From Rhizohabitans arisaemae (GTDB lineage Bacteria; Actinomycetota; Actinomycetes; Streptosporangiales; Streptosporangiaceae): a DNA stretch of 64,000 nt. The DNA is taken from contig NZ_BLRH01000024.1 of NCBI RefSeq assembly GCF_025996515.1, positions 124,001 to 188,000 on the forward strand, written 5' to 3'. Shown piece by piece: positions 9,697 to 19,546 of the stretch (position 1 is the stretch's first letter; every line of letters begins with the position of its first letter). A model generated the notes under the pieces. It had not been told where the DNA came from. It saw only the letters and a program-made list of their open reading frames with translations, and searched no databases. The position numbers and the translations under genes are program-made.

Positions 9697-10485
9697 GTGA
9701 GTCTCTACCGTGATGAGGGTGTGGTCCTGCGGACCCAGAAACTTGGCGAAGCAGATCGAATCATCACAATTCTCACCCGGAGAACCGGGCGGGTCCGCGC
9801 CGTCGCCAAAGGCGTCCGCCGGACCAAATCCAAGTTCGGCGGCAGGCTGGAGCCGTTCAGCCATGTCGACGTGCAGTTCCACACCGGGCGGACCCTCGAT
9901 GTGGTGACCCAGGTCGAGGTGCTGCACCCGTACGGCGCACGCCTGGCCCAGGACTACCCGCGGTACACCACCGGGATCGCGATGCTGGAGACGGCGGAGA
10001 AGCTGACCGTGGGGGAGAAGGAGCCGTCGCTCCGGCAGTTCCTGCTGCTCGTCGGGGGACTGCGGACCCTGGTGGAGAACACGCACGAGGCCCGGCTGAT
10101 CCTCGACGCCTACTTCCTCCGCTCTTTGGCGGTCGCCGGATACGCTCCGTCGCTGGACAAATGCGCCCGATGCGGATCCGAGCACATCCGCGGGTTCGCG
10201 ATCGTGGCCGGTGGGGCGGTCTGCGGAGCGTGCCGTCCGGCCGGCGCGGCCACACCCTCGGCGGAGTCGCTGGCGCTGATGCGGTCGTTGCTGCGGGGCG
10301 ACTGGGCGGCCGCGGACGTCTCCCAGTCCCGGCATCGCGGCGAATGCAGCGGACTTGTCGCCGCTTATCTGCAATGGCACCTCGAACACGGAATACGCTC
10401 TCTCCGACACGTAGAAAGAGAGAGCGATGCCCCTTCCTCCGTCCCCGCATCCTTCGGGGGCAACCCCGCCACCCATCCCGCGTGA
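9697..10485 (+). CDS. recO: DNA repair protein RecO
   Basis: A 262-residue recombination mediator that loads RecA at gaps with RecR and anneals single strands. It has an N-terminal OB fold ([25 protein letters not shown], with [23 protein letters not shown]), a helical domain, and a C4 zinc finger CARCG...CGACR at about residues 157-178. The GTG start is seven bases after a -10 hexamer, so the message is probably leaderless. Its 3' end overlaps uppS by 59 bases, the usual actinobacterial recO-uppS arrangement. Confidence 0.95.
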   Translation: MSLYRDEGVVLRTQKLGEADRIITILTRRTGRVRAVAKGVRRTKSKFGGRLEPFSHVDVQFHTGRTLDVVTQVEVLHPYGARLAQDYPRYTTGIAMLETAEKLTVGEKEPSLRQFLLLVGGLRTLVENTHEARLILDAYFLRSLAVAGYAPSLDKCARCGSEHIRGFAIVAGGAVCGACRPAGAATPSAESLALMRSLLRGDWAAADVSQSRHRGECSGLVAAYLQWHLEHGIRSLRHVERESDAPSSVPASFGGNPATHPA

Positions 10486-11206
10486 CCTGATCCCGCGCCA
10501 TGTCGCGATCGTCATGGACGGGAACGGCCGCTGGGCCAAGGAACGAGGCCTGCCCCGTACCGAGGGACACAAGATGGGGGAGGCCTCGCTTTTCGACGTC
10601 ATCGAGGGTGCGATTGAGCTAGGCATTCCGTATTTGTCGGCGTATGCGTTCTCGACGGAGAACTGGAAGCGTTCCCCGGACGAGGTGCGCTTCCTCATGG
10701 GCTTCAACCGGGACGTGATCCGCCGCCGCCGGGACGAGCTCAACGCGCTCGGCGTCCGGATCCGCTGGGCGGGGCGGCCCGGCCGGCTGTGGAAGAGCGT
10801 CATCAAGGAGCTGCAGGACGCCGAGGTCATGACGGTCGGCAACAAGGTGATCACCCTGCAGTTCTGCGTGAACTACGGCGGCCGCGCGGAGATCGTCGAC
10901 GCGGCGCTCCGGCTGGCCGACGACATCGCCCACGGCAAGGTGCGCCCCGGCCGGGTCGACGAGAAGGTCTTCGCCCGCTACCTGGACGAGCCGGGCATCC
11001 CCGATGTGGATCTCTTCCTCCGGTCCTCGGGCGAGCAGCGCACCTCCAACTTCCTCCTCTGGCAGTCCGCCTACGCCGAGATGGTGTTCCTGGACACGCT
11101 CTGGCCGGAGTTCGACCGCCGCCATCTGTGGAGGGCGTGCGAGCTGTACGCGAGCCGCGACCGCCGGTACGGCGGGGCGATCCCCAACGTGGTGACCGGC
11201 GTCTGA
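10427..11206 (+). CDS. uppS: Isoprenyl transferase (cis-prenyl diphosphate synthase)
   Basis: A 259-residue cis-prenyltransferase that makes the polyprenyl carrier lipid for cell-wall synthesis from isopentenyl diphosphate. The diphosphate-binding motif [17 protein letters not shown] (catalytic Asp near residue 32), the TEGH motif, [18 protein letters not shown] and the C-terminal [21 protein letters not shown] with the conserved Arg and Ser residues are all present. It starts inside the end of recO. A preceding Pro-rich stretch of 20 residues is common in actinobacterial members. Confidence 0.95.
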   Translation: MPLPPSPHPSGATPPPIPRDLIPRHVAIVMDGNGRWAKERGLPRTEGHKMGEASLFDVIEGAIELGIPYLSAYAFSTENWKRSPDEVRFLMGFNRDVIRRRRDELNALGVRIRWAGRPGRLWKSVIKELQDAEVMTVGNKVITLQFCVNYGGRAEIVDAALRLADDIAHGKVRPGRVDEKVFARYLDEPGIPDVDLFLRSSGEQRTSNFLLWQSAYAEMVFLDTLWPEFDRRHLWRACELYASRDRRYGGAIPNVVTGV

Positions 11207-11207
11207 G

Positions 11208-11759
11208 TCAGGCGTTCTCCACCGCTTTGCTGCGCGCCCGGTAGGCGGCGACGTGCACCCGGTTGCCGCAGGAACTGTCGCAGTAGACGCGGGAGCGGTT
11301 CCGCGACTCGTCCACGTAGACGGCCGAGCAGTGCGGGGCGGTGCAGACCCGCAGCCGTCCCGCCTCTCCCATGACGACCACCTGGGCGAGCGCAATCCCG
11401 CAGTCCGCGGCGAGGTGCTCGGTGATCGAGGCGCCGGGGGCGAAGTAGTGGATGTGCGGGGCGTAGCCGTCGTGTTCGCTGATCCGCGGGGTGGTCCGCG
11501 CCCCCGAGAGGATCTCGTTGAGCCGTTCGATCGCCCGGCCGGGTTCGGTGAACACCTGGTGGAAGGCGTCCCTGAGGGCGCGAACCGAGGTCAGATCCCG
11601 CTCGGTCAGCTCTGTCACCCCGCTGATCCGGTGAGCCGCCACAAAATCGCCCAGGGCGTCGACGGATGGGAGCCCCTCCTCGTCGGCCGCCCGGGGGGAT
11701 GTGTTGATCAACCCCACGACCACGGCGAGTGAGTCCGTCATGTCATGAGTGAAAACCAC
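11208..11759 (-). CDS. CGNR zinc-finger regulator
   Basis: A 183-residue protein with an ABATE-type N-terminal domain (FTHDMTDSLAVVVGLINT...LRDFVAAHR-like, residues 1-100) and a C-terminal CGNR zinc finger (CTAPHCSAVYVDESRNRSR followed by CGNRVHVAAYRAR), a presumed DNA-binding unit. Its role is probably transcriptional regulation of the divergent EamA exporter. The GTG at 11759 has AGGAG five bases upstream, which decides the start although the frame is open much further. It converges with uppS, with one base between stops. Confidence 0.85.
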   Translation of the reverse strand: MVFTHDMTDSLAVVVGLINTSPRAADEEGLPSVDALGDFVAAHRISGVTELTERDLTSVRALRDAFHQVFTEPGRAIERLNEILSGARTTPRISEHDGYAPHIHYFAPGASITEHLAADCGIALAQVVVMGEAGRLRVCTAPHCSAVYVDESRNRSRVYCDSSCGNRVHVAAYRARSKAVENA

Positions 11760-11832
11760 GTTGACTCCTGAATGGCTCACGGCCAAGCTTGTCTGGCAGC
11801 GTACCTTGGAAACACTCCTAAGCCGGTGGATC

Positions 11833-12774
11833 ATGCCTGTATTCGCTGCGGTCCTGGGGGCACTCGTCATCGCCACCAGCGCCACCCTCGTCGCCCTCTC
11901 CGGTGCGGAACCCGCCACCGTGACCGTCTTCCGCTGCGCGTACGCCGTACCCCTCCTCGCCGCGCTGGGGTGGTGGGAACGGCGACGCCACGGCGCGCTT
12001 CCCCGGAAGACGACCCTGTACGCCTGGATCGCCGGGGCGTTCCTCGCCGGGGACCTCGTCCTGTGGCACCACTCCATCGGCTACGTCGGCGCCGGGCTCG
12101 CCACGGTCCTCGCCAACCTGCAGGTGATCTTCGTGGCCGTCGCGGCGTGGTGGCTGCTCGGCGAACGGCCGTCCAGGAACGTCGTGATCGCCATCCCGGT
12201 CGTGTTCAGCGGGGTCGTCCTGCTCTCCGGGCTCTTCGACACCGCCGCGTACGGGGAGAACCCCCTGCTCGGCGTCCTGTTCGGCATCGGCACCTCGATC
12301 TCGTACGCGGCGTTTCTCCTGGTCATCCGGCACGGCTCCACCGACCGGCGCCGCGTCGCCGGTCCCCTCGCCCACGCCTCCGCCGCGGCCGCGCTCACCG
12401 CCCTGGTGCTCGGGCCGGTCGACCTCGTCCCGGAATGGCCCGCGCACGGCTGGCTTCTCGTCCTCGCGATCGGGCCGCAGGCCGTCGGCTATCTGCTCAT
12501 CACCTACTCGCTGCCCCGCCAGCCCGCGGCGTTCACCTCGTTGCTCCTGTTCGCCCAGCCGGTCGGGGCGATCGTCCTCTCCGCCGCGGTCCTGGACGAA
12601 CGCCCCTCCCCGCTCCAGCTCGCCGGCTGCGTCGTGATCGCCGCCGGAGTCCTGTACGGCTCCCGCAGCCGCTCCGCCAAGTCCACCGAACCCGACCCGC
12701 CCGAGCCCGGCGACGAAAGCGCGGCCGGACCCGGCCCGGAGCCCGGTACGGCCGCAGGCCCGGCCGCCCGGTAG
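11833..12774 (+). CDS. EamA/DMT family transporter
   Basis: A 313-residue inner-membrane protein with ten hydrophobic segments arranged as two EamA repeats (about residues 5-130 and 150-285), as in drug/metabolite exporters such as RhaT and YdcZ relatives. The second repeat ends with YSLPRQPAAFTSLLLFAQPVGAIVLSAAVLDERPS, typical for the family. The tail is Pro/Ala/Gly-rich and cytoplasmic. It is divergent from the CGNR gene, whose product may control it. The substrate is unknown. The ATG at 11833 fits the first membrane helix; the open frame begins 28 codons earlier inside the CGNR promoter. Confidence 0.8.
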   Translation: MPVFAAVLGALVIATSATLVALSGAEPATVTVFRCAYAVPLLAALGWWERRRHGALPRKTTLYAWIAGAFLAGDLVLWHHSIGYVGAGLATVLANLQVIFVAVAAWWLLGERPSRNVVIAIPVVFSGVVLLSGLFDTAAYGENPLLGVLFGIGTSISYAAFLLVIRHGSTDRRRVAGPLAHASAAAALTALVLGPVDLVPEWPAHGWLLVLAIGPQAVGYLLITYSLPRQPAAFTSLLLFAQPVGAIVLSAAVLDERPSPLQLAGCVVIAAGVLYGSRSRSAKSTEPDPPEPGDESAAGPGPEPGTAAGPAAR

Positions 12775-12803
12775 GTCCGCGGTGGCCACGTGATCGCTGT
12801 CGT

Positions 12804-14081
12804 CTACAAGGCGTCGCGGAGGGCGGCGATCGCAGCCGTCTCGGCTTGATGGATGTGCAGGATCCGGGTCCCGAGGTCGGTGAAGACGGCGTCGACGTCG
12901 TCGAGCGGAGGCTTGTGGTCGTACTCCCCGCGGAGCCGCCACAGCCGGGCCGCGGCCTCGGCGGCTTCGGCCTGCCCGGAGCCGCCGTCGGCGACGACGC
13001 TCGCCCGGACGGCCGAGGTGAGCTCGCGGAGTTCGGCGAACTCGGGTATGTCGGCGGGCAGGGCAGCCTCCGCGAGCGCCCGCCACTCCTCCGCGATCTC
13101 CCGGAACCGGGCGGCGATCCCGCCGAGCTCAGGCCGGTCCAGCAGGGTGGACGCCTCGTCGAGGAAGTCGGCGTAGAGGTCGCGGAGGTGGCCGCCGTCC
13201 ATGCCCAACCCGGATACGCCCTCCCAGATCGACATCAGCGCCCCGGTGAGGCCGGTCCCGTCCGCGAAGACGTTCGCCCACGCCTTGGCCCCGCGCCGGT
13301 CGGTCATCATCCGCCCCCACTTGCGCCAGGCGGGCAGGGAGAAGGAGTCGGATGATCCGCTGAGGTGGTCGGCGCAGTCCCGCAGGCCGGCCTGGACCGC
13401 GTCGGCCAGCCTCTCCTCGGTGATCGAGGCAGGCTCGATCAGGTAGAGCACGTTCTTGTAGGAGGACACCCGGGCGCGCGCGGCGTCCAGGGCCTGACCG
13501 GGGATCCGCAGCGGGGCGAGGTTGCGGTCGTCGATCCACACCCCGGAGTCGTCGCGCCGGTAGGCGAGCACCGGGTGGCCGCCGTATCCGTCGAGGTGGG
13601 CGGGGAGGTGCCAGTAGCCGATGTGGTAGCGGTCGGGCCGGATGACGCAGGGCCGGCCCGCGTCGAGCTCGGCGCCGAGCCGGGCGGACGCGCCCTTGGC
13701 GCCCCCGGTGCGGTGGATCTCCACCGGGAGGCCCAGCCGGGCGCCGGTCTTCTCGAACCAGCGGTCGCCGTACTGCCATTGGTTGCAGAAGCCGAGGACG
13801 ACGACCTTGGTGCCGTGCGCCTTGAACTCCCAGAGGATGTAGCCGGCGCCGATTCCGCCGCCGACGCCGAAGGCGAGGGGTTCGCTGAGGGACACGCCGT
13901 GGTGGGCGAGGAGGTTGACGATCACGGAGCTGTCCGGGTTCCGCCCGCCGCGCAGGGTGTATCCGTGGTCGGACACGGCGGAGGAGGGGCCGACGAGGTG
14001 GGCCCGGGCGGCGGTGTAGCTCTCGCCGGTCTTGGCCATCCGCGCGCGGATACGGGCCTTAAGCTGCTTCTTGCTGGTCAT
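12804..14081 (-). CDS. BtrH N-terminal-like / DUF4872-type protein
   Basis: A 425-residue protein. Residues 1-35 form a basic segment with the motif RARMAKTGESYTAARAHL, common on Streptomyces proteins of this type. Residues about 45-220 resemble the BtrH-N papain-like fold: NLLAHHGVSLSEPLAFGVGGGIGAGYILWEF, then FCNQWQY and an IGYWHLPAHLDGYGGHPVLAYR segment. The remaining helical half resembles DUF4872. In BtrH-type acyltransferases the first motif carries His-Cys; here the equivalent is NPDSSVIVN, without Cys, so a transferase reaction by the usual route is doubtful. It is converging with the EamA gene and has no obvious pathway partner. Function unknown. Confidence 0.65.
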   Translation of the reverse strand: MTSKKQLKARIRARMAKTGESYTAARAHLVGPSSAVSDHGYTLRGGRNPDSSVIVNLLAHHGVSLSEPLAFGVGGGIGAGYILWEFKAHGTKVVVLGFCNQWQYGDRWFEKTGARLGLPVEIHRTGGAKGASARLGAELDAGRPCVIRPDRYHIGYWHLPAHLDGYGGHPVLAYRRDDSGVWIDDRNLAPLRIPGQALDAARARVSSYKNVLYLIEPASITEERLADAVQAGLRDCADHLSGSSDSFSLPAWRKWGRMMTDRRGAKAWANVFADGTGLTGALMSIWEGVSGLGMDGGHLRDLYADFLDEASTLLDRPELGGIAARFREIAEEWRALAEAALPADIPEFAELRELTSAVRASVVADGGSGQAEAAEAAARLWRLRGEYDHKPPLDDVDAVFTDLGTRILHIHQAETAAIAALRDAL

Positions 14082-14281
14082 CGGGAGTCCTGTCCGGCCG
14101 CCGGTCGACGGCAACCCACGCTTGCGCGCCCCGGCGGTCCTCAGGATCATGAGACCGGCGTCGCGCTCCCGAGGCACACCTGGTCCCCTTTGCCTCCGCT
14201 GGGACGGGCCGCGTGGGGGCCCGCTCAAGGAGGTTGGGCGTGGGAGTTCGCCAGACCGAAGTTTACGGAAAGGATCCGGGC

Positions 14282-14584
14282 ATGGACAACCGGCAATCCC
14301 CAGGCCTTCGGGCCCGGCTTGAGCACAAGAGCGCGCCGGCGCTGATGTTCTTCCACCGCACGCCGCGCTGGGTGACCCCGGTCGTGATGGTGGCCCTGCT
14401 CCTGGCGGGTTTCGTGTTCCGCGACTGGCGGGGTGCGCTCGCCCTTCTGCCGGTGCTGGGGTTCGTCGGCTGGCTCGCCTTTCTCTCCTGGCCTTCGCTC
14501 GGGGCCATGGGCAAGCTGCTGCGGGTCGCCCTGATGACCTTCCTCGCCCTCCTCCTCCTGAGTGATCTCGGTTTGATGTCCTGA
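14282..14584 (+). CDS. Small membrane protein, DUF6703 family
   Basis: A 100-residue protein with a charged N-terminus containing the family motif KSAPALMFFHRTPRW and three hydrophobic helices (about residues 32-48, 52-70 and 78-95). The family is confined to actinomycetes and its function is unknown. The ATG follows a weak GGAAAGGA site. It lies just ahead of the zinc operon, with only 53 bases between, but the znuA promoter shows it is a separate transcription unit. Confidence 0.7.
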   Translation: MDNRQSPGLRARLEHKSAPALMFFHRTPRWVTPVVMVALLLAGFVFRDWRGALALLPVLGFVGWLAFLSWPSLGAMGKLLRVALMTFLALLLLSDLGLMS

Positions 14585-14601
14585 TCGACAATTCGGCGAC
14601 T

Positions 14602-14631
14602 TTGACAATCGTTTTCATTCTTGTCCATACT
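14602..14631 (+). promoter_or_regulatory. znuA promoter with overlapping Zur box
   Basis: TTGACA (14602-14607) and CATACT (14626-14631) are 18 bp apart. A 21-bp Zur-type palindrome, TGACAATCG-TTTTCATTCTTG in two halves (14603-14623), lies inside the promoter, so bound Zur would block RNA polymerase. The -10 ends six bases before the znuA GTG, so the mRNA is probably leaderless. Confidence 0.75.
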
Positions 14632-14637
14632 TAGACC

Positions 14638-15561
14638 GTGAAATACGACTTCTCCGGTTTTCAGGTGCGTATCCCCGTCAAAGTCGCCGGCATCTTCGCC
14701 GGCCTGAGCCTGATGGCCGTCACCGCCTGCGGTGGCGCCGAGACAGGCACCCGGCAGGCCGGGGCCGAGAGCACCGACAAGACCGAGATCGTCGCCTCCG
14801 TCTATCCGCTCGCCTGGCTCGCCGAACGGGTCGGCGGGCCGGGCGCCGAGGTCACCACACTCACCAAGCCCGGGACCGAGCCGCACGACCTGGAACTCAC
14901 CCCCCGGCAGGCCGTCGAGATGGGGAAGGCCGACCTCACCTTCTACATCCGCGGCATCCAACCCGCCGTCGACGAGGCCGTGACCGACCACGCCAAGGAC
15001 GCCTCGTTCGACGCGCTCACCGCCGTCACCCCCCTCACCGTGGACGGGGTCGTCGACCCCCACCTCTGGCTCGACCCCAGCCGCCTGGCCACCGTCGCCA
15101 CGCAGCTGGGTGAGCGGCTCGCCGCCCGCGACCCCGGGCACGCCGCCGGGTACCGGGAGCGCGCCACCGCGACCGCGGCCGCGCTGACGACCCTCGACGC
15201 CGAGTTCAAGCAGGGACTCGCCACCTGCTCCGGACGGACGTTGGTGACGAGTCACACCGCCTTCGCATACCTTACGGATCGGTACGGGCTTCGCCAGGTC
15301 GGTGTCAGCGGCGTGGACCCGGACAGTGAGCCCAATCCGGGCCGGATCGCCGAGGTGGCGGAAATCGTGAAGCGGGAGAAGGTGAGCACGATCTTCTTTG
15401 AGACGTTGGCGAGCCCCAAGGTCGCCGAGGTCGTGGCCGCGGAGACCGGGGCCAAGACGGCGGTCATCGACCCGCTGGAGGGTCCGCCCGCCCAGGGCGA
15501 CTACCTCACCGCGATGCGGGCCAACCTCACCGCGATCAAGACCGGGCTCGGCTGCTCATGA
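14638..15561 (+). CDS. znuA: Zinc ABC transporter substrate-binding lipoprotein
   Basis: A 307-residue cluster A-I metal-binding lipoprotein: signal peptide ending in MAVTAC, then the ZnuA/TroA fold. Metal ligands are recognisable as EPHDLELTP (His near residue 82), VVDPHLWLDP (His near 141), TSHTAFAYLTDRYGL (His near 206) and the C-terminal Asp in TAVIDPLEG. It lacks the long His/Asp-rich loop of classical ZnuA. It binds Zn2+ outside the membrane for ZnuCB. The GTG start lies directly behind the promoter. Confidence 0.9.
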   Translation: MKYDFSGFQVRIPVKVAGIFAGLSLMAVTACGGAETGTRQAGAESTDKTEIVASVYPLAWLAERVGGPGAEVTTLTKPGTEPHDLELTPRQAVEMGKADLTFYIRGIQPAVDEAVTDHAKDASFDALTAVTPLTVDGVVDPHLWLDPSRLATVATQLGERLAARDPGHAAGYRERATATAAALTTLDAEFKQGLATCSGRTLVTSHTAFAYLTDRYGLRQVGVSGVDPDSEPNPGRIAEVAEIVKREKVSTIFFETLASPKVAEVVAAETGAKTAVIDPLEGPPAQGDYLTAMRANLTAIKTGLGCS

Positions 15562-16286
15562 GCGATCCCGTCTTCCGGCTGAGCGAGGGGAAGGTCACCC
15601 TGGGCGGGCGGCCCGTGCTCCGGGGCGTCGACCTCGTCGTCGGCCCCGGTGAGGTGGTGGCCGTCCTCGGGCCCAACGGCTCGGGCAAGTCGACCCTGGT
15701 CCGTACCCTCCTCGGACTCGTCCCCCTCGCCTCCGGAAGCGTGGAGATCTACGGGCGGACGCCGCAGCGATTCCGCGACTGGCGGCGCATCGGCTACGTG
15801 CCCCAGCGGCTCACCGCCGGAGGCGGGGTGCCCGCGACCGTCCGCGAGGTGGTCGCCTCCGGCCGTATCGCCCGCCAGCGGCGTTTCCTCCCCGCGTCCG
15901 CCGCGGACCGGGCCGCCGTGCGGGACGCGCTCGCCGAGGTCGAGCTGGCCGACCGGGCCGGCGACCCCGTCCAGCATCTCTCCGGCGGGCAGCAGCAGCG
16001 GGTGCTGATCGCGCGGGCGCTCGCCGGGCAGCCCGACACCTACGTCATGGACGAGCCGACCGCGGGTGTGGACGCGGCCAGCCAGCAGGCGCTCGCCGCG
16101 AGCATGAGGCGGGTCGCGGGCGAGGGCAAGACGGTCGTCCTCGTCGCGCACGAGCTCGGCCCGCTCGCGCCCGTGATCACGCGGGTGGTCGTCCTCACCG
16201 ATGGGGAGATCGTCAAGGACGGGCCGCCCTCGATCGCGGACACCTCCCAGGAGCACTGCCATCCCCATGAGAGTGTGTGGCCGTGA
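15558..16286 (+). CDS. znuC: Zinc ABC transporter ATP-binding protein
   Basis: A 242-residue ATPase with Walker A GPNGSGKST (near residue 41), Q-loop GYVPQRLTAGGGVPATVREV, signature LSGGQQQRVLIARAL, Walker B YVMDEPTAGVD and H-loop VLVAHELGPL. The Q-loop region matches metal-type (ZnuC/MntB) ATPases. The start overlaps the znuA stop (ATGA). It drives uptake through ZnuB. The C-terminus has a His-rich end (EHCHPHESVWP) that might sense or bind metal, which is inference. Confidence 0.92.
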   Translation: MSDPVFRLSEGKVTLGGRPVLRGVDLVVGPGEVVAVLGPNGSGKSTLVRTLLGLVPLASGSVEIYGRTPQRFRDWRRIGYVPQRLTAGGGVPATVREVVASGRIARQRRFLPASAADRAAVRDALAEVELADRAGDPVQHLSGGQQQRVLIARALAGQPDTYVMDEPTAGVDAASQQALAASMRRVAGEGKTVVLVAHELGPLAPVITRVVVLTDGEIVKDGPPSIADTSQEHCHPHESVWP

Positions 16287-17101
16287 TCGAGCTCCTCCAG
16301 TACGACTTCATGCGGCGGGCCCTCATCGCCGCGCTTCTCGTCGGTCTTGTCGCCCCGACCGTCGGGACCTTCATCGTCCAGCGCAAGCTCGCCCTGCTCG
16401 GCGACGGCATCGGACACGTCGCCCTCACCGGGGTCGCACTGGGGTTCCTCACGGGCACGGCTCCCGTGCTCACCGCCGTCGTCGTCGCGATCCTCGGGGC
16501 CGTCGCCATCGAGATCGTCAGGTCGCGCGGCCGGACCAGCGGCGACGTCGCACTCGCCCTGCTGTTCTACGGCGGGATCGCCGGCGGCGTCCTGCTGATC
16601 GGGCTCGCCCCCGGGGGGAGCAACGCCACCCTCCTCGGATACCTGTTCGGCTCCGTCAGCAGCGTCTCCGTCCAGGACGTCGTCGTGGTGGCGGTGCTCA
16701 CCGCGGTCGTGCTCGGGGTCGTCGCCGCGTTCGGCCGGGAGCTGTTCGTCCTGTGCCAGGACGAGGAGGTGGCCCGGACGTACGGGCTGCCCGTGCGCTT
16801 CCTCAGCCTGCTCATCGCGGTGACCGCGGCCGTCACCGTGGTGATCGCGATGCGGGTCGTCGGACTGCTGCTCGTCAGCGCCCTCATGGTGGTCCCCGTC
16901 GCGGCCGGGCAGCAGGTGGCCCGGAGTTTCCGCGGGACGATGCTGGTGGCGATGGGGGTCGGGGTCTTCGCCGCCGTCGGGGGACTGACGACGGCCTTCC
17001 AGGCCGATGTGGCGCCGGGCGCCGCGATCGTGCTGATAGCGCTGGGATTGTTCGCCATCGCGCTCGTCGCCGGTAGATTCTTGCGACGGAGGTCATTGTG
17101 A
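16283..17101 (+). CDS. znuB: Zinc ABC transporter permease
   Basis: A 272-residue ABC-3 family permease with eight or nine membrane helices. The motif LALLGDGIGHVALTGVALGFL near residue 40 and LFVLCQDEEVARTYGLPV (coupling helix) are typical. The GTG at 16283 overlaps the znuC stop (GTGA); a second GTG two codons earlier (16277) is equally possible. It forms the zinc channel with ZnuC and ZnuA. The gene continues by overlap into zur. Confidence 0.92.
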   Translation: MIELLQYDFMRRALIAALLVGLVAPTVGTFIVQRKLALLGDGIGHVALTGVALGFLTGTAPVLTAVVVAILGAVAIEIVRSRGRTSGDVALALLFYGGIAGGVLLIGLAPGGSNATLLGYLFGSVSSVSVQDVVVVAVLTAVVLGVVAAFGRELFVLCQDEEVARTYGLPVRFLSLLIAVTAAVTVVIAMRVVGLLLVSALMVVPVAAGQQVARSFRGTMLVAMGVGVFAAVGGLTTAFQADVAPGAAIVLIALGLFAIALVAGRFLRRRSL

Positions 17102-17475
17102 GCACGCGACGCGAAACCGTACGCCAGGCCCTCGCGACGAGCGAGGGTTTCAGAAGTGCGCAGGACATCTACGCCTCCCTGCGAGCGGAGGGCGCGAAAG
17201 TCGGTCTGACCACGGTCTACCGGCAGCTTCAGGCCCTCACTGAATCCGGCGAAGTGGACATGCTCCGTACCGACGACGGGGAGTCGGTGTACCGGGCGTG
17301 CGCCACCGATCAGCACCATCACCACCTCGTCTGCCGTAAATGCGGCAGGACCGTCGAGGTGGAGGGCCCGGCCGTCGAACGCTGGGCCGAGGCCGTCGGC
17401 CTCGAACACGGGTTCACCGACGTCACCCACACCGTCGAGATCTTCGGCACCTGCGGATCCTGCGGGCAGCCGTGA
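17098..17475 (+). CDS. zur: Zinc uptake regulator, Fur family
   Basis: A 125-residue Fur-family repressor. The winged helix is residues 1-65 (SAQDIYASLRAEGAKVGLTT then VYRQLQALTESGEVD). A His cluster QHHHHLVC and two Cys pairs, C79/C82 and C119/C122, form the structural zinc site; the sensing residues of Zur are also present. With zinc bound it should repress its own operon through the palindrome at 14603-14623. The start overlaps the znuB stop (GTGA), so the regulator is translated from the message it controls. Confidence 0.93.
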   Translation: MSTRRETVRQALATSEGFRSAQDIYASLRAEGAKVGLTTVYRQLQALTESGEVDMLRTDDGESVYRACATDQHHHHLVCRKCGRTVEVEGPAVERWAEAVGLEHGFTDVTHTVEIFGTCGSCGQP

Positions 17476-17747
17476 TCGCCGTCACCCGGTTCACGGTCCC
17501 GGCCGAGGAGGCCGAGTCCTTCACCGGCCAGGCACGTTCGGTGCTGACCGCCCTGGAGACCATGCCCGGGCACGACGGCGGACGCCTCGCCCGGGCCATG
17601 GACGACCAGGACCTCTGGCTCATGATCACCGAGTGGGAGGGAGCCGGGTTCTACCGGCGCGCGCTCTCCAACTTCGAGGTGCGGATGGCGATACTTCCGC
17701 TCATGACCTACATGATCAACGAGCCCGGGGCCTACGAGCCGGTCTGA
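17472..17747 (+). CDS. Antibiotic biosynthesis monooxygenase (ABM)-domain protein
   Basis: A 91-residue ferredoxin-like dimeric alpha/beta-barrel protein (VIAVTRFTVPAEEAESFTGQ then WLMITEWEGAGFYRRALSNF). Members include heme-degrading and quinol-forming monooxygenases, but many are of unknown role. The GTG start overlaps the zur stop, so it is the fifth gene of the zinc operon; a role in metal or heme homeostasis is possible but not shown. The 249 bases after it contain an inverted repeat CGGTACGG/CCGTACCG and no gene. Confidence 0.75.
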   Translation: MIAVTRFTVPAEEAESFTGQARSVLTALETMPGHDGGRLARAMDDQDLWLMITEWEGAGFYRRALSNFEVRMAILPLMTYMINEPGAYEPV

Positions 17748-17996
17748 GCCGAGCCCGGTACGGGCTTCGCCGGGTCTGCTTGAGCCGCCTGAGGCCGTAC
17801 CGTGCCCGGTCGATCGCCTGAGGGGCGGGGCGTGCGGGTAATGCGCGCTGGGGACGCTCGGCTTCCCCTAAGCTGGATACCCCGCGGTGCGTGTCGTGCC
17901 GCGGCAGGCCGTCGTTTCCGGACGGCCGAATCTTTTTGAATCCGCAACTCTTATTGAATCCGCAACGCCGACCGCCAGCCGGATGGAGCCTTCTCA

Positions 17997-19382
<1,386 letters not shown>

Positions 19383-19546
19383 TCTGGTCGGTCAAAGCCG
19401 GGGCGGGTGATTCACTCGCCCCGGCCCCGTTTGAGCGGTTGTTTGATCAAGGTCTGACCTGCGACGATGCACTACCGCCGGGTCGCTGCAAAAAAGCACC
19501 CCTCAACCGCTGGCAAACGCCAGTCTGACCTGCGACTTTACCCTCG
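19383..19546. other. Intergenic region before the repeat array (putative leader)
   Basis: The glyS terminator, a duplicated 14-mer GTCTGACCTGCGAC (19452-19465 and 19523-19536) and a run of six A (19490s) are visible. I see no gene. Confidence 0.4.
19398..19424 (+). terminator. glyS terminator hairpin
   Basis: CCGGGGCGGGT pairs with ACTCGCCCCGG (one G-U pair) around GATTC, followed by CCCCGTTTG. It begins 16 bases after the glyS stop. Confidence 0.7.

Noticed and set aside
14081-14618. N-terminal extension of the BtrH-N-like frame to 14618
   Set aside because: The upstream part is Arg/Pro/Ala-rich, antisense to the DUF6703 gene, and the conserved basic motif begins at 14081.
17748-17996. T-box or other tRNA-sensing leader before glyS
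   Set aside because: I find no T-box sequence (TGGN-type antiterminator bulge) or specifier loop; only short repeats and an inverted repeat.
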